Source: Bradyrhizobium ivorense (GTDB taxonomy: Bacteria; Pseudomonadota; Alphaproteobacteria; Rhizobiales; Xanthobacteraceae). From it: a DNA stretch of 33,804 nucleotides. Where the stretch lies: the NCBI RefSeq assembly GCF_900696085.1, contig NZ_CAADFC020000001.1:1-33804 (forward strand), given 5' to 3'. The notes under the pieces were generated by a model that did not search any database, was not told where the DNA came from, and saw nothing but the letters and a program-made list of their open reading frames with translations. The position numbers and the translations under genes were made by a program. Within the stretch, counting starts at the first letter, position 1; the number at the start of each line of letters is the position of its first letter. Below are positions 19,529 through 27,932 of this stretch, in pieces.

Positions 19529-20350
19529 ATGTCTGAAGCCGCAGCGTCCGAAGCCGATGCCGTGCTCGTCGAGCGCGATGGCCCGATCACCATCGTCTCC
19601 ATCAACCGTCCGCATTGCCGCAACGCCGTCGATGGCGCGACCGCGCGCAAACTGTATGATGCGTTTCTCGCCTTCGATGCCGACGACAGCGCATCGGTCG
19701 CGGTGTTCACCGGCACCGGCGGCTATTTCTGCGCCGGCGCCGATCTGAAGGCGGTGGCGGCCGGCGATCCCAACAAGAAGCGCGAGCTCGGCGGCCACAA
19801 CACCATCGCGCCGATGGGGCCGAGCCGGCTGCGGCTGACAAAACCCGTGATCGCCGCAATCGAGGGTTTTGCGGTCGCCGGCGGCATGGAGCTTGCGCTG
19901 TGGGCCGACATGCGCGTGGTCGCCGAGGATGCGACCTTCGGCGTGTTCTGCCGCCGCTTTGGCGTGCCGCTGATCGACCTGGGCACCATCCGGCTGCCGC
20001 GGCTGATCGGCCATTCGCAGGCCATCGACCTGATCCTGACCGGGCGTCCGGTCACAGGCCCCGAAGCCCATCGCATGGGGCTTGCCAACCGCCTGGTGCC
20101 GAAGGGCGAGGCGCGCACCCACGCCATCGCGCTGGCCAAGGACATCGCGCGCTTCCCGCAAAACTGCATGCGCGCCGACCGCCTTTCCGCGCTGCGGCAA
20201 TGGGACCTCGAGGAGGAGGACGCGATCCGGAACGAGATGCGCGGCGGCCTCGAGGTGATCGCCTCGGGTGAGACGCTGTCGGGCGCGACGCGGTTTGCGT
20301 CGGGCGCCGGCCGTCACGGCGCGTTCGGCAATGAGGACGGGCACGGCTGA
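19529..20350 (+). CDS. Crotonase / enoyl-CoA hydratase family protein
   Basis: Crotonase-fold enzymes act on acyl-CoA thioesters. The 273 residues include INRPHCRNAVDG, the oxyanion-hole segment GGYFCAGADLKAVA, and GFAVAGGMELALWADMRV with Glu121 at the first catalytic Glu position of enoyl-CoA hydratase. The second catalytic Glu position is not kept: the matching region reads FGVFCRRFGVPLIDLGTIRL, with Cys141 near it. The true reaction is therefore uncertain. ATG 19529 has AGGGAG ahead of it; the frame is open further upstream only through a repeat. The end lies 95 bases before the SulP gene start chosen here. Confidence 0.9.
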   Translation: MSEAAASEADAVLVERDGPITIVSINRPHCRNAVDGATARKLYDAFLAFDADDSASVAVFTGTGGYFCAGADLKAVAAGDPNKKRELGGHNTIAPMGPSRLRLTKPVIAAIEGFAVAGGMELALWADMRVVAEDATFGVFCRRFGVPLIDLGTIRLPRLIGHSQAIDLILTGRPVTGPEAHRMGLANRLVPKGEARTHAIALAKDIARFPQNCMRADRLSALRQWDLEEEDAIRNEMRGGLEVIASGETLSGATRFASGAGRHGAFGNEDGHG

Positions 20351-20444
20351 GGCCGCTCTCAAGATTCTTGCCGCAAGATTCCTGTTGTCGTGCAGTGCCG
20401 CGGTCGTTTACGACTGGCAACAGAATTTTCAGGGCACTGATTTC

Positions 20445-22643
20445 GTGATCAGTCGGTCGCTTTATTTCGGCTCGCGGACGCGGCGGGCCATCAATGATGT
20501 GCTCGGCGGAAGCGCGGCGAGCGTCCTCAGCATCACGTTCGGCCTGTCCTACGCGCTGCTGGTCTTCGCCGGCCCGCTGACGCCCTATCTGTCCTACGGC
20601 GTGGCGGCGACGTTCATCAGCTCGGCGCTGCTCGCGGGTGTCATCGCGCTCGGCAGCTCGATGCCGTTTGCGATTGCCGGCCCCGACAGCTCGACGGCCG
20701 CCGTGATGGGCATCCTGGCGGCCTCGCTGGTCGAGCGCATGATCGCGGTCGACCCATCGGCGCCGCTGCTCGCGCCGGTATTGATCACGCTCGGCCTGTC
20801 GACGATGGTCACCGGCTTCGTGATGTGCGGCCTCGGGCTGACGCGGATGGGCCGCGCGATCCGTTACGTGCCCTATCCCGTGGTCGGCGGGTTCCTCGGC
20901 GCTACCGGCCTTCTGATCGTGCTGGGTGCGATCCGGGTCATCACCGGGTATCCGCTGCGGCTCGAAACGCTGCCCTCCTTCGCGAATTTCATCACCCTCT
21001 CCGAGCTGGGCGCGGCCGGCGCCATGGCGCTGGTGCTGTACCTGACCTGGCACCGCTCGCGAACCCCGTTCGGCCTGCCGATCATCCTGATCGGCGGGGT
21101 GATCGTCGCGCATCTGACGTTCTGGATCACCGGCCTCACGGCCGAGGAAACCCGGATGCTGGGCTGGACCTTCGAGCCGCCGCCGTCAGCGACCCTGACG
21201 CTGCCCTGGCACGCCGACGAGCTCGCGCGCTTTCCCTGGTTCGTGGTTCCGGATTTGCTCGGCCACCTCGTCGCCGTGGTGTTCGTCACCGCCGCTAGCA
21301 CGCTGTTCAACACCACTGGCGTCGAAGTCGCGGTGCACCGCGAAGCCGACCTGGAGCGCGAGCTCAACGTCACCGGCCTGGCCAATATCCTGGCCGGCGC
21401 GATGGCCGCCTATGCCGGCTGCATCTCGATCAGCCGCACCGTGCTCAATTTCTCGACCGGCGGGCGCGGCCGCCTGTCGGGCCTGACCGCCGCCGCCGCC
21501 GCGCTGCTGATGCTGGCGATCGCGCCGCAGCTGCTCGGCTTCATCCCGAAATTCGTGCTCGGCGGCCTGCTGCTCTATCTCGGCGCCGACCAGCTGCACA
21601 AATGGATCATCGAGTCACGCCGGCGGCTGTCGGTGACGGAATATCTGTCGCTGCTCGCGATCATCGTCATCATCGTGATCTGGGGCTTCGTCCCCGGCAT
21701 CCTGATCGGCGTGATCATCGGCTGCGCGACCTTCGCGCTCTCGGCGTCGCGGATCGAGGCGATCAAGTTCAGCTTCGACGGCTCCGAATATCGCAGCTCG
21801 CTCGATCGCTCGCGCGACGACCAGGACACGCTGCTGGCGCACGGCGGCAAGATCCGCGGCATGACCCTGCAGAGCTACCTGTTCTTCGGCTCGGCCAACC
21901 GGCTCTACCAGCACGTCAAGGAGTTGCTGCAGCAAAATCCCGAGTGCCGCTATTTGCTGTTCGACTTCAAGCTCGTCACCGGCGTCGATTCATCGGCGGC
22001 CTACAGTTTTGCCCAGATCAAGCGCAGCGCGCAGGAGGTCGGCGTCGAGCTGGTGCTGGTGCATCTGTCGGCGACCGCCGAGAAGGCGCTGCGCTCCAGC
22101 GACTTCATCACGGCAGGTGTCACGGTGATCGATGAACTGGATCATGCGCTGGAGTGGTGCGAGAACGGGATCATTTCGCAGCACCAGGATCTGGCACAGG
22201 AGCAGGCCGACCTGCGCAGCTGGTTCACGCGGATCCTCGAAAGCGAGCACAGCGCCGACGAACTGATCCGCCGTTGCCAGCGCATCGAGGTCGCGACCGA
22301 CGAGGTCATTGTGCGCGCCGGCGACCCTGCGGATTCCATGCACTTCATCCTCGACGGCCGCGTCGGCGTCATGGTGCCGGCCGATGACGGACGCACCACG
22401 CGGGTGCGCAGCCTCGGCCGCTACACCACGATCGGCGAGATGGGCCTGGTCTCGCGCAGCCCGCGCAGCGCCACCATCCAGGCCGAGGTGGCGAGCGTGC
22501 TCTATGTGCTGAACGCCCACCAGTTCGACGCGATCAAGACCGAAGATCCCCAGCTCGGCCAGAAGCTGCTGACCTATTTCGTGTCCGTGATGGCCGAGCG
22601 CCTCGCCTTCGCCAACCGCACGATCGCGGTGCTGCGGCGATAG
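20445..22643 (+). CDS. SulP family anion transporter with STAS and cyclic-nucleotide-binding domains
   Basis: SulP/SLC26 proteins carry sulfate, bicarbonate or dicarboxylates across the inner membrane. From GTG 20445 the protein has 732 residues: a transmembrane part of 10-14 segments (about 15-440, with SSMPFAIAGPDSSTAAVMG), a STAS domain (about 460-575, with TGVDSSAAYSF and Ser516-Ser517), and a C-terminal cNMP-binding domain (about 620-720, with GEMGLVSRSPRSAT at 664-677). Loss of the acidic residue in that cassette is not obvious, so ligand binding is plausible. The start is uncertain: ATG 20331 is also in frame but would overlap the crotonase gene and has a weak ribosome-binding site. 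Substrate and ligand are unknown. Confidence 0.9.
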   Translation: MISRSLYFGSRTRRAINDVLGGSAASVLSITFGLSYALLVFAGPLTPYLSYGVAATFISSALLAGVIALGSSMPFAIAGPDSSTAAVMGILAASLVERMIAVDPSAPLLAPVLITLGLSTMVTGFVMCGLGLTRMGRAIRYVPYPVVGGFLGATGLLIVLGAIRVITGYPLRLETLPSFANFITLSELGAAGAMALVLYLTWHRSRTPFGLPIILIGGVIVAHLTFWITGLTAEETRMLGWTFEPPPSATLTLPWHADELARFPWFVVPDLLGHLVAVVFVTAASTLFNTTGVEVAVHREADLERELNVTGLANILAGAMAAYAGCISISRTVLNFSTGGRGRLSGLTAAAAALLMLAIAPQLLGFIPKFVLGGLLLYLGADQLHKWIIESRRRLSVTEYLSLLAIIVIIVIWGFVPGILIGVIIGCATFALSASRIEAIKFSFDGSEYRSSLDRSRDDQDTLLAHGGKIRGMTLQSYLFFGSANRLYQHVKELLQQNPECRYLLFDFKLVTGVDSSAAYSFAQIKRSAQEVGVELVLVHLSATAEKALRSSDFITAGVTVIDELDHALEWCENGIISQHQDLAQEQADLRSWFTRILESEHSADELIRRCQRIEVATDEVIVRAGDPADSMHFILDGRVGVMVPADDGRTTRVRSLGRYTTIGEMGLVSRSPRSATIQAEVASVLYVLNAHQFDAIKTEDPQLGQKLLTYFVSVMAERLAFANRTIAVLRR

Positions 22644-22840
22644 CGATCATACGGTGGGTGGGCCGCGGAACTGCTCTGCTCCCCCCCGAAAGAGCCGTCG
22701 CGGGGGCGCACGACCAAAATGCCGAAAAACAACCCCATGCAAAGTAGCCGGCGGCGGCCGGCGGTCGACACAGCCGCTTGACGCGTCGGGCAAGTCAGGG
22801 TATTCTTTTATTATTCCGAAACAGTGCGCCTCCAGCTGCG

Positions 22841-22921
22841 CAGCCCGGATGAGCGAAGCGATATCCGGGGTTCTTGCGCGCGGCGGCGGCGGTCCCCGGA
22901 TTTCGCTGCGCTTCATCCAGG
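22841..22921. repeat. Palindromic repeat (family C)
   Basis: CAGCCCGGATGAGCGAAGCG with ATATCCGGGG on the left is mirrored by TCCCCGGATTTCGCTGCGCT and TCATCCAGGC on the right, around a GC-rich centre. A second copy is at 26311-26394. It lies in the 453-base gap 22644-23096 between convergent genes, which also holds a family A doublet and a terminator-like hairpin. Bases 22644-22840 show nothing recognisable. Confidence 0.75.
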
Positions 22922-22933
22922 CGACGTGCGCCA

Positions 22934-23059
22934 ACCTCCCCTTGAAAAGGGGAGGTCGCTTTGCTCGCCAGAGCAAAGCGGGTGGGGATCTGCTCTCTCC
23001 GGAGAGAGCGTCGCTCGTGGCTGACCCCCATCCCGACCTTCCCCCTTGCAGGGGGAAGG
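22934..23059. repeat. REP-like inverted doublet, divergent member of family A
   Basis: The left element (22934-22988) has outer hairpin CCTCCCC-TTGAAAA-GGGGAGG, a perfect 10-bp second hairpin CGCTTTGCTC/GAGCAAAGCG and tail GGTGGGGA. The right element (23024-23059) is inverted, with tail ACCCCCATCCC and outer hairpin CCTTCCCCC-TTGCA-GGGGGAAGG. The right element lacks the second hairpin. The arrangement, tails inward across about 35 bases, matches the other doublets although the sequence has drifted. Confidence 0.75.
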
Positions 23060-23066
23060 AGAAGAC

Positions 23067-23092
23067 CGTAGCCCGGCTGCATCCGAGCTACG
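23067..23092 (-). terminator. Hairpin at the 3' end of the FAD oxidoreductase gene
   Basis: CGTAGC-CCGG pairs with CCG-A-GCTACG (23067-23092, one mismatch) immediately beyond the oxidoreductase stop at 23097. It has no T-run on the minus strand. The CCCGGCTGCATCCG core also looks like a remnant of a family C repeat. Confidence 0.4.
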
Positions 23093-23096
23093 CAGA

Positions 23097-24467
23097 TTAC
23101 AGCAACCCGCGGCTTGCGGTCGCTTCCAGTTCGTCCATCAACGCCTGGTCCTGATAGCGCGCCAGCGACAGGCTGCGGGCGAAGGCCGGCGCTTCCGTGC
23201 CGACCACGGCGCGGGCGCAGAGATCGCCGGCGGCGCAGGCGCCCATCGTGCCGTAGCCGGACAGCGCGGCGGCGAGGAACACGCCCGGCGTCCTGGCCGC
23301 GCCGATCAACGGCCAGTTTTCCCTGGTCATCGGATAGTAGCCGCCGTAGTGCACGCGGTCGCGCGGCAGCGCGCCGAGATAGTGCGCCAGGGCCGGCTGC
23401 AGCCGGCTCGCCGCGCGCAGCACGACTTCGGGGAAATACGGATTGAGCTCGGGCTCGCGCACCGATTCGGTCGTCGTCTCCGTGTTGAAGGCCCAGCCGA
23501 GCTTGATCCACTCGCCGTGGTCGCCGCCGTCGGGGCGGCAATGGATGCTGCCCGGCATCGGCTCTAGCAGGCGCACGAACTCGGGCGCCGCCGCCAGTGC
23601 CTCGCGCTCGTCGTCGGTCCAGGCCAGCGTCTGGCCGTCGAGATCGATCGCGAACGGCATTTTGCGATCGACGGCGCGGTTGCGATCGGCAAACGCGATC
23701 TTCTGCTGCAGATTGTTGACGATCGGAAGCACCTCGCCGTGCAGCGCCGCGACCTGCGCGGCGAACGGCCCGGCGGCATTGACGATGATGTCGGCCGTGA
23801 TGTTTTGCCGCGTGCCATCGGCCAGCACGTCCACATTGAAGCAATCGGCCTTCGAAATGCCGACGACCTTGGCCTGCTGGAACTGCGCACCAAGCGGCCG
23901 CATCGTCTCCAGCATGTATTGGCCAAGCTGCTGGCCGCTGATGTCGCCCGCGCGGCGGATGTGCAGCGCGGTGGCGACGTCGCGGTGGAAGTAGGGATAG
24001 TGCTGCTGGATCAGGTCGCGGCCCTGCAGAACGTCGACACCATCGGGCGCGGTCTGCCAATCCGCGGAATGCGGCGGCACATAGCCGCGGCTCGATCCTT
24101 CGTGCAGCCGGATCAGCTTGTCGGCCGCCGCGCCGTAGCCGGCATGCAATTGCTGCAGCAATTCCTCCGGCCTCTCGTCGCGGGTGACGAGCAGATAGCC
24201 GCGCCGCGTCATGTGGATGCGGTTGTCGCTGCGGCGCGCGATCTCCTCCATCAAATCGGTGGAGTGGTTGGTGAAGTCGGCCATGGTCGGATGCGGCCAC
24301 CAGTTGCGGTAGTTCTCGCCCGACTGCGCCGAGGTCAGCGCCATCGGCTGACCCTCGTCGACGATCAAGAGGCGCGACCGCTTGTGCTTGATAGCAAGGT
24401 AATAGGCCGTGGCGATGCCGACGATGCCGGCACCGATCACCAGGATTTCGACGTCATTGGTCTTCAC
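23097..24467 (-). CDS. FAD-dependent oxidoreductase (DAO / sarcosine-glycine oxidase-like)
   Basis: This enzyme family oxidises amino acids or secondary amines with FAD. The 456 residues begin with a dinucleotide fold VEILVIGAGIVGIATAYYLA (Gly12, Gly14, Gly17) and continue through DEGQPMALTSAQSGENYRNW to a C-terminal FAD-contact region VFLAAALSGYGTMGACAAG. The start is GTG 24467, supported by AGGAG seven bases upstream; longer upstream frames run through the GntR gene. It follows the GntR-type gene by 47 bases on the same strand and is probably in its operon. The substrate is unknown; the neighbouring amine-catabolism genes suggest an amino acid or amine. Confidence 0.88.
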   Translation of the reverse strand: MKTNDVEILVIGAGIVGIATAYYLAIKHKRSRLLIVDEGQPMALTSAQSGENYRNWWPHPTMADFTNHSTDLMEEIARRSDNRIHMTRRGYLLVTRDERPEELLQQLHAGYGAAADKLIRLHEGSSRGYVPPHSADWQTAPDGVDVLQGRDLIQQHYPYFHRDVATALHIRRAGDISGQQLGQYMLETMRPLGAQFQQAKVVGISKADCFNVDVLADGTRQNITADIIVNAAGPFAAQVAALHGEVLPIVNNLQQKIAFADRNRAVDRKMPFAIDLDGQTLAWTDDEREALAAAPEFVRLLEPMPGSIHCRPDGGDHGEWIKLGWAFNTETTTESVREPELNPYFPEVVLRAASRLQPALAHYLGALPRDRVHYGGYYPMTRENWPLIGAARTPGVFLAAALSGYGTMGACAAGDLCARAVVGTEAPAFARSLSLARYQDQALMDELEATASRGLL

Positions 24468-24514
24468 ACGTGGTCTCCTGCGGCCTGCATTGATTCGATT
24501 CTCGCGAGCAGCGA

Positions 24515-25216
24515 TCAGGCGACGCCTGGCGGGCCCGGCTCGCGCTCCGCCTGACGCTGCGCCGAGCGCAGCGTCTTCTGCGTCTCCTCGATGTGCTGGC
24601 GCAGCAGCCGGACTGCCTTCTTCACCTCGCCCTCGCGGCACAGTTCGAGCAGCCGGTAATGCTCGCGTTGCGGACGCTCCTTGCCGGTCGCCTGCGAGAC
24701 CAGCGCCCGCGTGAAGCGGCTGACATGGCCGTAGTTCGCCTCGATCATCGCGAGCAGGCGCGGACGATTGCACGGCGCGTAGAGCGTGGCGTGGAACGTC
24801 CAGTTGAAGGCGCCCCATTTCGCCGGATCGGGCTCCGCGTCATAGGCGCGGAGGATTTTGCTGGCTTCGTCGAGATCGATCTCGCCCATCGCGGGGATCG
24901 CCAGCCGCAGCGCATGGCATTCGAGCGCGATGCGGATCTCGAGCAGCTCGATCACCTCGTCGATCGAGAGATCGGAAACGACCGCGCCGCGATTGGGCAG
25001 GATCGTGACAAAACCTTCGGCCTCGAGTTGCCGCAGCGCCTCGCGCACCGGGATACGGCTGGTCCCGAACCGCTCGGCGAGCTCGTCCTGCCGTAACTGG
25101 ATACCGGGCGCGAGCTCACCCGAGCTGATTGCAGCCCGCAGAGCCTCGCGCACGGCGTCCGGTGCGGAACCGTGAGTTCCGGCTGCTCGATTGCTGGCGG
25201 CGGTTCCAGGTCCCAT
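24515..25216 (-). CDS. GntR family transcriptional regulator, FCD (FadR-like) subgroup
   Basis: The 233 residues contain an N-terminal winged helix (about 20-85, with LRQDELAERFGTSRIPVREA and LRQLEAEGFV) and an all-helical FCD effector domain (about 90-225, with IRIALECHALRLAI and NWTFHATLY). Members usually bind small carboxylates or amino acids and repress nearby catabolic genes. ATG 25216 is preceded by GGGGAG. It lies upstream of the oxidoreductase gene and is divergent from the solute-binding protein, so it likely controls both from the shared 142-base region. Confidence 0.93.
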   Translation of the reverse strand: MGPGTAASNRAAGTHGSAPDAVREALRAAISSGELAPGIQLRQDELAERFGTSRIPVREALRQLEAEGFVTILPNRGAVVSDLSIDEVIELLEIRIALECHALRLAIPAMGEIDLDEASKILRAYDAEPDPAKWGAFNWTFHATLYAPCNRPRLLAMIEANYGHVSRFTRALVSQATGKERPQREHYRLLELCREGEVKKAVRLLRQHIEETQKTLRSAQRQAEREPGPPGVA

Positions 25217-25270
25217 CCGGCTCCCCTCTCGCTGCGTGACACCGGCGAAGATATCCGAGTATGCTACGAT

Positions 25271-25299
25271 TGTATAAAATTTATTTGCCGATTATGCAA
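25271..25299 (-). promoter_or_regulatory. Promoter for the gntR-oxidoreductase operon, with possible operator
   Basis: Read on the minus strand: TTGCAT (25299-25294), 17-base spacer, TATACA (25276-25271). The -10 overlaps TTGTATAAA (25270-25278), similar to the TGTATACA half-palindrome at 25305-25312. This suggests autoregulation by the encoded GntR protein. The transcript start would be about 45-50 bases before ATG 25216. Confidence 0.45.
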
Positions 25300-25312
25300 T
25301 GCTGTGTATACA
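25285..25312 (+). promoter_or_regulatory. Promoter for the solute-binding protein gene, overlapping a TGTATACA palindrome
   Basis: TTGCCG (25285-25290), 16-base spacer, TATACA (25307-25312). The -10 is part of the perfect palindrome TGTATACA (25305-25312), the kind of short T-G-T/A-C-A site that FCD-type GntR regulators often bind. It interleaves with the minus-strand promoter of the regulator itself. Confidence 0.45.
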
Positions 25313-25358
25313 ATCTCACGTCTTCGTATCCAACTCCGCCGGCATCATGGAGCGCGCG

Positions 25359-26258
25359 ATGAGGCAAGCCGCCAAACGATTGATTTACTTGGCATTCTTC
25401 GCAGCCACGATGTCCGCGCCGGCCTACGCCCAGTCGCCCGGCGGCACCCTGGCCAAGATCAGGGATAGCGGCGAGATCCGGCTCGGGCACCGCGACGTCT
25501 CGGTGCCGTTCTCCTATCTCGACGACAACCAGAAGCCGGTCGGCTTCGCGATGGACCTTTGCGGCCGGATCGTCGATGCGGTGAAGCGCGAGCTCAAGCT
25601 GCCGTCGCTGCAGACCAAATTGCAGCCGATCCAGCTCTCGACCCAGATCCCGCTGATCGAGAACGGCACGATCGACATCGTCTGCGGCCCCGCCACCAAC
25701 ACGCTGGAGCGGCAGAAGGTGGTGGCGTTCAGCAACACGATCTTCGTCTCGAGCATCCGCGCCGCGGTGCGCAAGGATGGGCCGATCAAGACGTTTCAGG
25801 ACATGAACGGCCGGGCGGTGTCGCTGACTTCGGGCTCGACCTCGATCGCCCTGCTGACGGCGCGCGCCCAGGAGAAGAATTTTCAGACCAAGAACATGCT
25901 GACCCCGGATCACGGCGCCTCGTTCCTGGCGCTGACCACCGGACGGAGCGACGCCTTCGTGATGGACGACATCCTGCTCGCCAGCCTGATCGCGAACAGC
26001 GCCAATCCGGCCGACTGGCGCATCATCGACGACAGCCTGCGCACCGAGCCCTACGGGCTGATCATCCGCAAGGGCGATGCCGAGTTCAAGGCGCTGGTCG
26101 ACAAGACGCTGGTCGCGATGATGACAAACAACGAATTCCAGGAGCTCTACGCAAAGTGGTTCACGCGGCCGATACCGCCGAAGAACGTGAACCTGAATTT
26201 CCCGATGACCGCGCCGCTCAAGGACGCGGTCGCCAACCCGAACGACAAGGGCGTGTGA
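25359..26258 (+). CDS. Amino-acid ABC transporter periplasmic solute-binding protein
   Basis: The protein belongs to the GltI-type family 3 of solute-binding proteins. From ATG 25359 it has 299 residues with a signal peptide ending at AYA24. Family features include IRLGHRDVSVPFSYLDDNQK, PVGFAMDLCGRIVDAV, NGTIDIVCGPATNTLERQK and YGLIIRKGD. The ligand is likely an acidic or other polar amino acid. GGAG at 25349-25352 supports ATG 25359; ATG 25347 is also in frame but has no ribosome-binding site. No permease or ATPase gene lies nearby, so it must work with a distant transporter. It is divergent from the GntR regulator. Confidence 0.9.
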   Translation: MRQAAKRLIYLAFFAATMSAPAYAQSPGGTLAKIRDSGEIRLGHRDVSVPFSYLDDNQKPVGFAMDLCGRIVDAVKRELKLPSLQTKLQPIQLSTQIPLIENGTIDIVCGPATNTLERQKVVAFSNTIFVSSIRAAVRKDGPIKTFQDMNGRAVSLTSGSTSIALLTARAQEKNFQTKNMLTPDHGASFLALTTGRSDAFVMDDILLASLIANSANPADWRIIDDSLRTEPYGLIIRKGDAEFKALVDKTLVAMMTNNEFQELYAKWFTRPIPPKNVNLNFPMTAPLKDAVANPNDKGV

Positions 26259-26310
26259 GAAGCAAGACCCCCGGCTCTGACACAATCAGAACCGGCCTCG
26301 CGGAAGCTGC

Positions 26311-26394
26311 GTAGCCCGGATGCAGCGCAGCGAAATCCGGGGCCTGTTTCCGCGGACAGACTGCATCCGGATTGCGCTGCGCTCCATCCGGGCT
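26311..26394. repeat. Palindromic repeat (family C)
   Basis: GTAGCCCGGATGCAGCGCAG with CGAAATCCGGGG on the left is mirrored by TGCATCCGGATTGCGCTGCG and CTCCATCCGGGCT on the right, around TGTTTCCGCGGACAG. It fills the gap between the convergent solute-binding protein and dehydrogenase genes and can serve as a two-way terminator. It matches the copy at 22841-22921. Confidence 0.8.
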
Positions 26395-26409
26395 TCAAAG
26401 GATCAGCGC

Positions 26410-27897
26410 TCACACGCCGGCCATCATCACGTATTTGATCTCGACATATTCATCCATGCCGTGGCGCGAGCCTTCGCGGCCGAGGCCGCTTTCCTTGACG
26501 CCGCCGAACGGCGCCACCTCGGTGGTGATCAGGCCGGTGTTGACGCCGACCATGCCGGATTCCAGCGCTTCGGCGACGCGCCAGACCCGGCCGATATCGC
26601 GCGAGTAGAAGTAGGAGGCGAGGCCGAACGGCGAGTTGTTGCACATCGCGACCACCTCGGCCTCGTCCTTGAAGCGGAACACCGGCGCCAAGGGCCCGAA
26701 CGTCTCCTCATGCGCGACCAGCGCGTCCGGCTTCACATTGGCCAGCACGGTCGGCTCGAAGAACGAGCCGCCGAGCGCGTGGCGCTTGCCGCCGGTGATG
26801 ATCTTGGCGCCGCCCTTGACGGCATTCTCGATGTGCTTCTCGACCTTGAGCACGGCATCCATGTTGATCAGCGGGCCCTGGGTCACGCCCTGCTCCGTGC
26901 CGTCGCCGACCTTCATCGCGGCGACCTTCTTCGACAGCTTTTCGACGAATTCGTCGTAGATCTTGTCCTGGGCGTAGAGGCGGTTGGCGCAGACGCAGGT
27001 CTGGCCCATGTTGCGATATTTCGAGACGATGGCGCCCTCGACCGCGGCGTCGATATCGGCGTCGTCGAACACCACGAACGGCGCGTTGCCGCCGAGCTCG
27101 AGGCCGAGCTTCTTCACGCCGACCGCGGCCTGCTCGTAGAGGATCTTGCCGACCTCGGTGGAGCCGGTGAAGCCGACGAAGCGCACCGCGGGATGCTCGC
27201 ACAACACCTTGCCGATCGCCGACGAATTGCCGGTGAGGATGTTGAACACGCCCTTCGGCACGCCGGCCTTTTCCGCCAGCGCGACCAGCGCCAGCGCCGT
27301 CAGCGGGGTTTCGTTGGCCGGCTTCAGCACCACGGTGCAGCCGGCCGCCAGCGCCGGCGAGACCTTTCGGGTGATCATCGAGCACGGGAAATTCCACGGC
27401 GTGATCGCGCCGCAGACGCCGATCGGCTGCCGGATCGCGAGCAGCCGCGCATCGGCGCGCTGCGTCGGAATGGTCTCGCCATAGACGCGGCGCGCCTCCT
27501 CGGCAAAGAACTCGACATAGGCGCCGCCGATATCGATCTCGCCGAGCGCTTCAGTGAGCGGCTTGCCCTGCTCGGAGGTCAGGATCAGCGCGAGGTCCTC
27601 GCGATTGGCGGCGATCAGCTCGAACCATTTGCGCAGGATATTGGAGCGCTGCTTGGCGGTCAGCTTGGCCCAGGCCGGGAACGCGCGCTCGGCGGCTTCT
27701 ACCGCCTGCGTCGTCTCCGCGGTGCTCATGACCGGCACCTTTGCCAGTTCCACGCCGTTGACCGGATTGGTCACCGGCCGCGACGGGGTTCCGACCCAGG
27801 CGCCGTCGATGAAGCAGCGGTCGCGCAGCAGCGACGGGTCCTTCAGCTTCAGGGAAGATGCGGATTGCGTGGCGCGTGCGGCGACGGGCGGGGTCAT
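26410..27897 (-). CDS. gabD: NAD(P)-dependent succinate-semialdehyde dehydrogenase
   Basis: GabD oxidises succinate semialdehyde to succinate, the last step of GABA use. The 495 residues show the aldehyde dehydrogenase fold: AITPWNFPCSMITRKVSPAL, FTGSTEVGKIL, the catalytic LELGGNAP (Glu267) and GQTCVCANR (Cys301), and the GabD-like ending GVKESGLGREGSRHGMDEY. Other semialdehydes such as glutarate semialdehyde cannot be excluded. GAGGAG precedes ATG 27897. It lies convergent to the solute-binding protein and, with the nearby oxidoreductase, suggests amine or amino-acid use. Confidence 0.93.
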   Translation of the reverse strand: MTPPVAARATQSASSLKLKDPSLLRDRCFIDGAWVGTPSRPVTNPVNGVELAKVPVMSTAETTQAVEAAERAFPAWAKLTAKQRSNILRKWFELIAANREDLALILTSEQGKPLTEALGEIDIGGAYVEFFAEEARRVYGETIPTQRADARLLAIRQPIGVCGAITPWNFPCSMITRKVSPALAAGCTVVLKPANETPLTALALVALAEKAGVPKGVFNILTGNSSAIGKVLCEHPAVRFVGFTGSTEVGKILYEQAAVGVKKLGLELGGNAPFVVFDDADIDAAVEGAIVSKYRNMGQTCVCANRLYAQDKIYDEFVEKLSKKVAAMKVGDGTEQGVTQGPLINMDAVLKVEKHIENAVKGGAKIITGGKRHALGGSFFEPTVLANVKPDALVAHEETFGPLAPVFRFKDEAEVVAMCNNSPFGLASYFYSRDIGRVWRVAEALESGMVGVNTGLITTEVAPFGGVKESGLGREGSRHGMDEYVEIKYVMMAGV

Positions 27898-27932
27898 GGC
27901 GTTGCTCCTCGATTTTTTTGGAGGGGGTATTG

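Noticed and set aside
22654..23154. 166-codon open frame between the SulP and oxidoreductase genes
   Set aside because: It covers several palindromic repeats and overlaps the oxidoreductase 3' end, with no domain visible.
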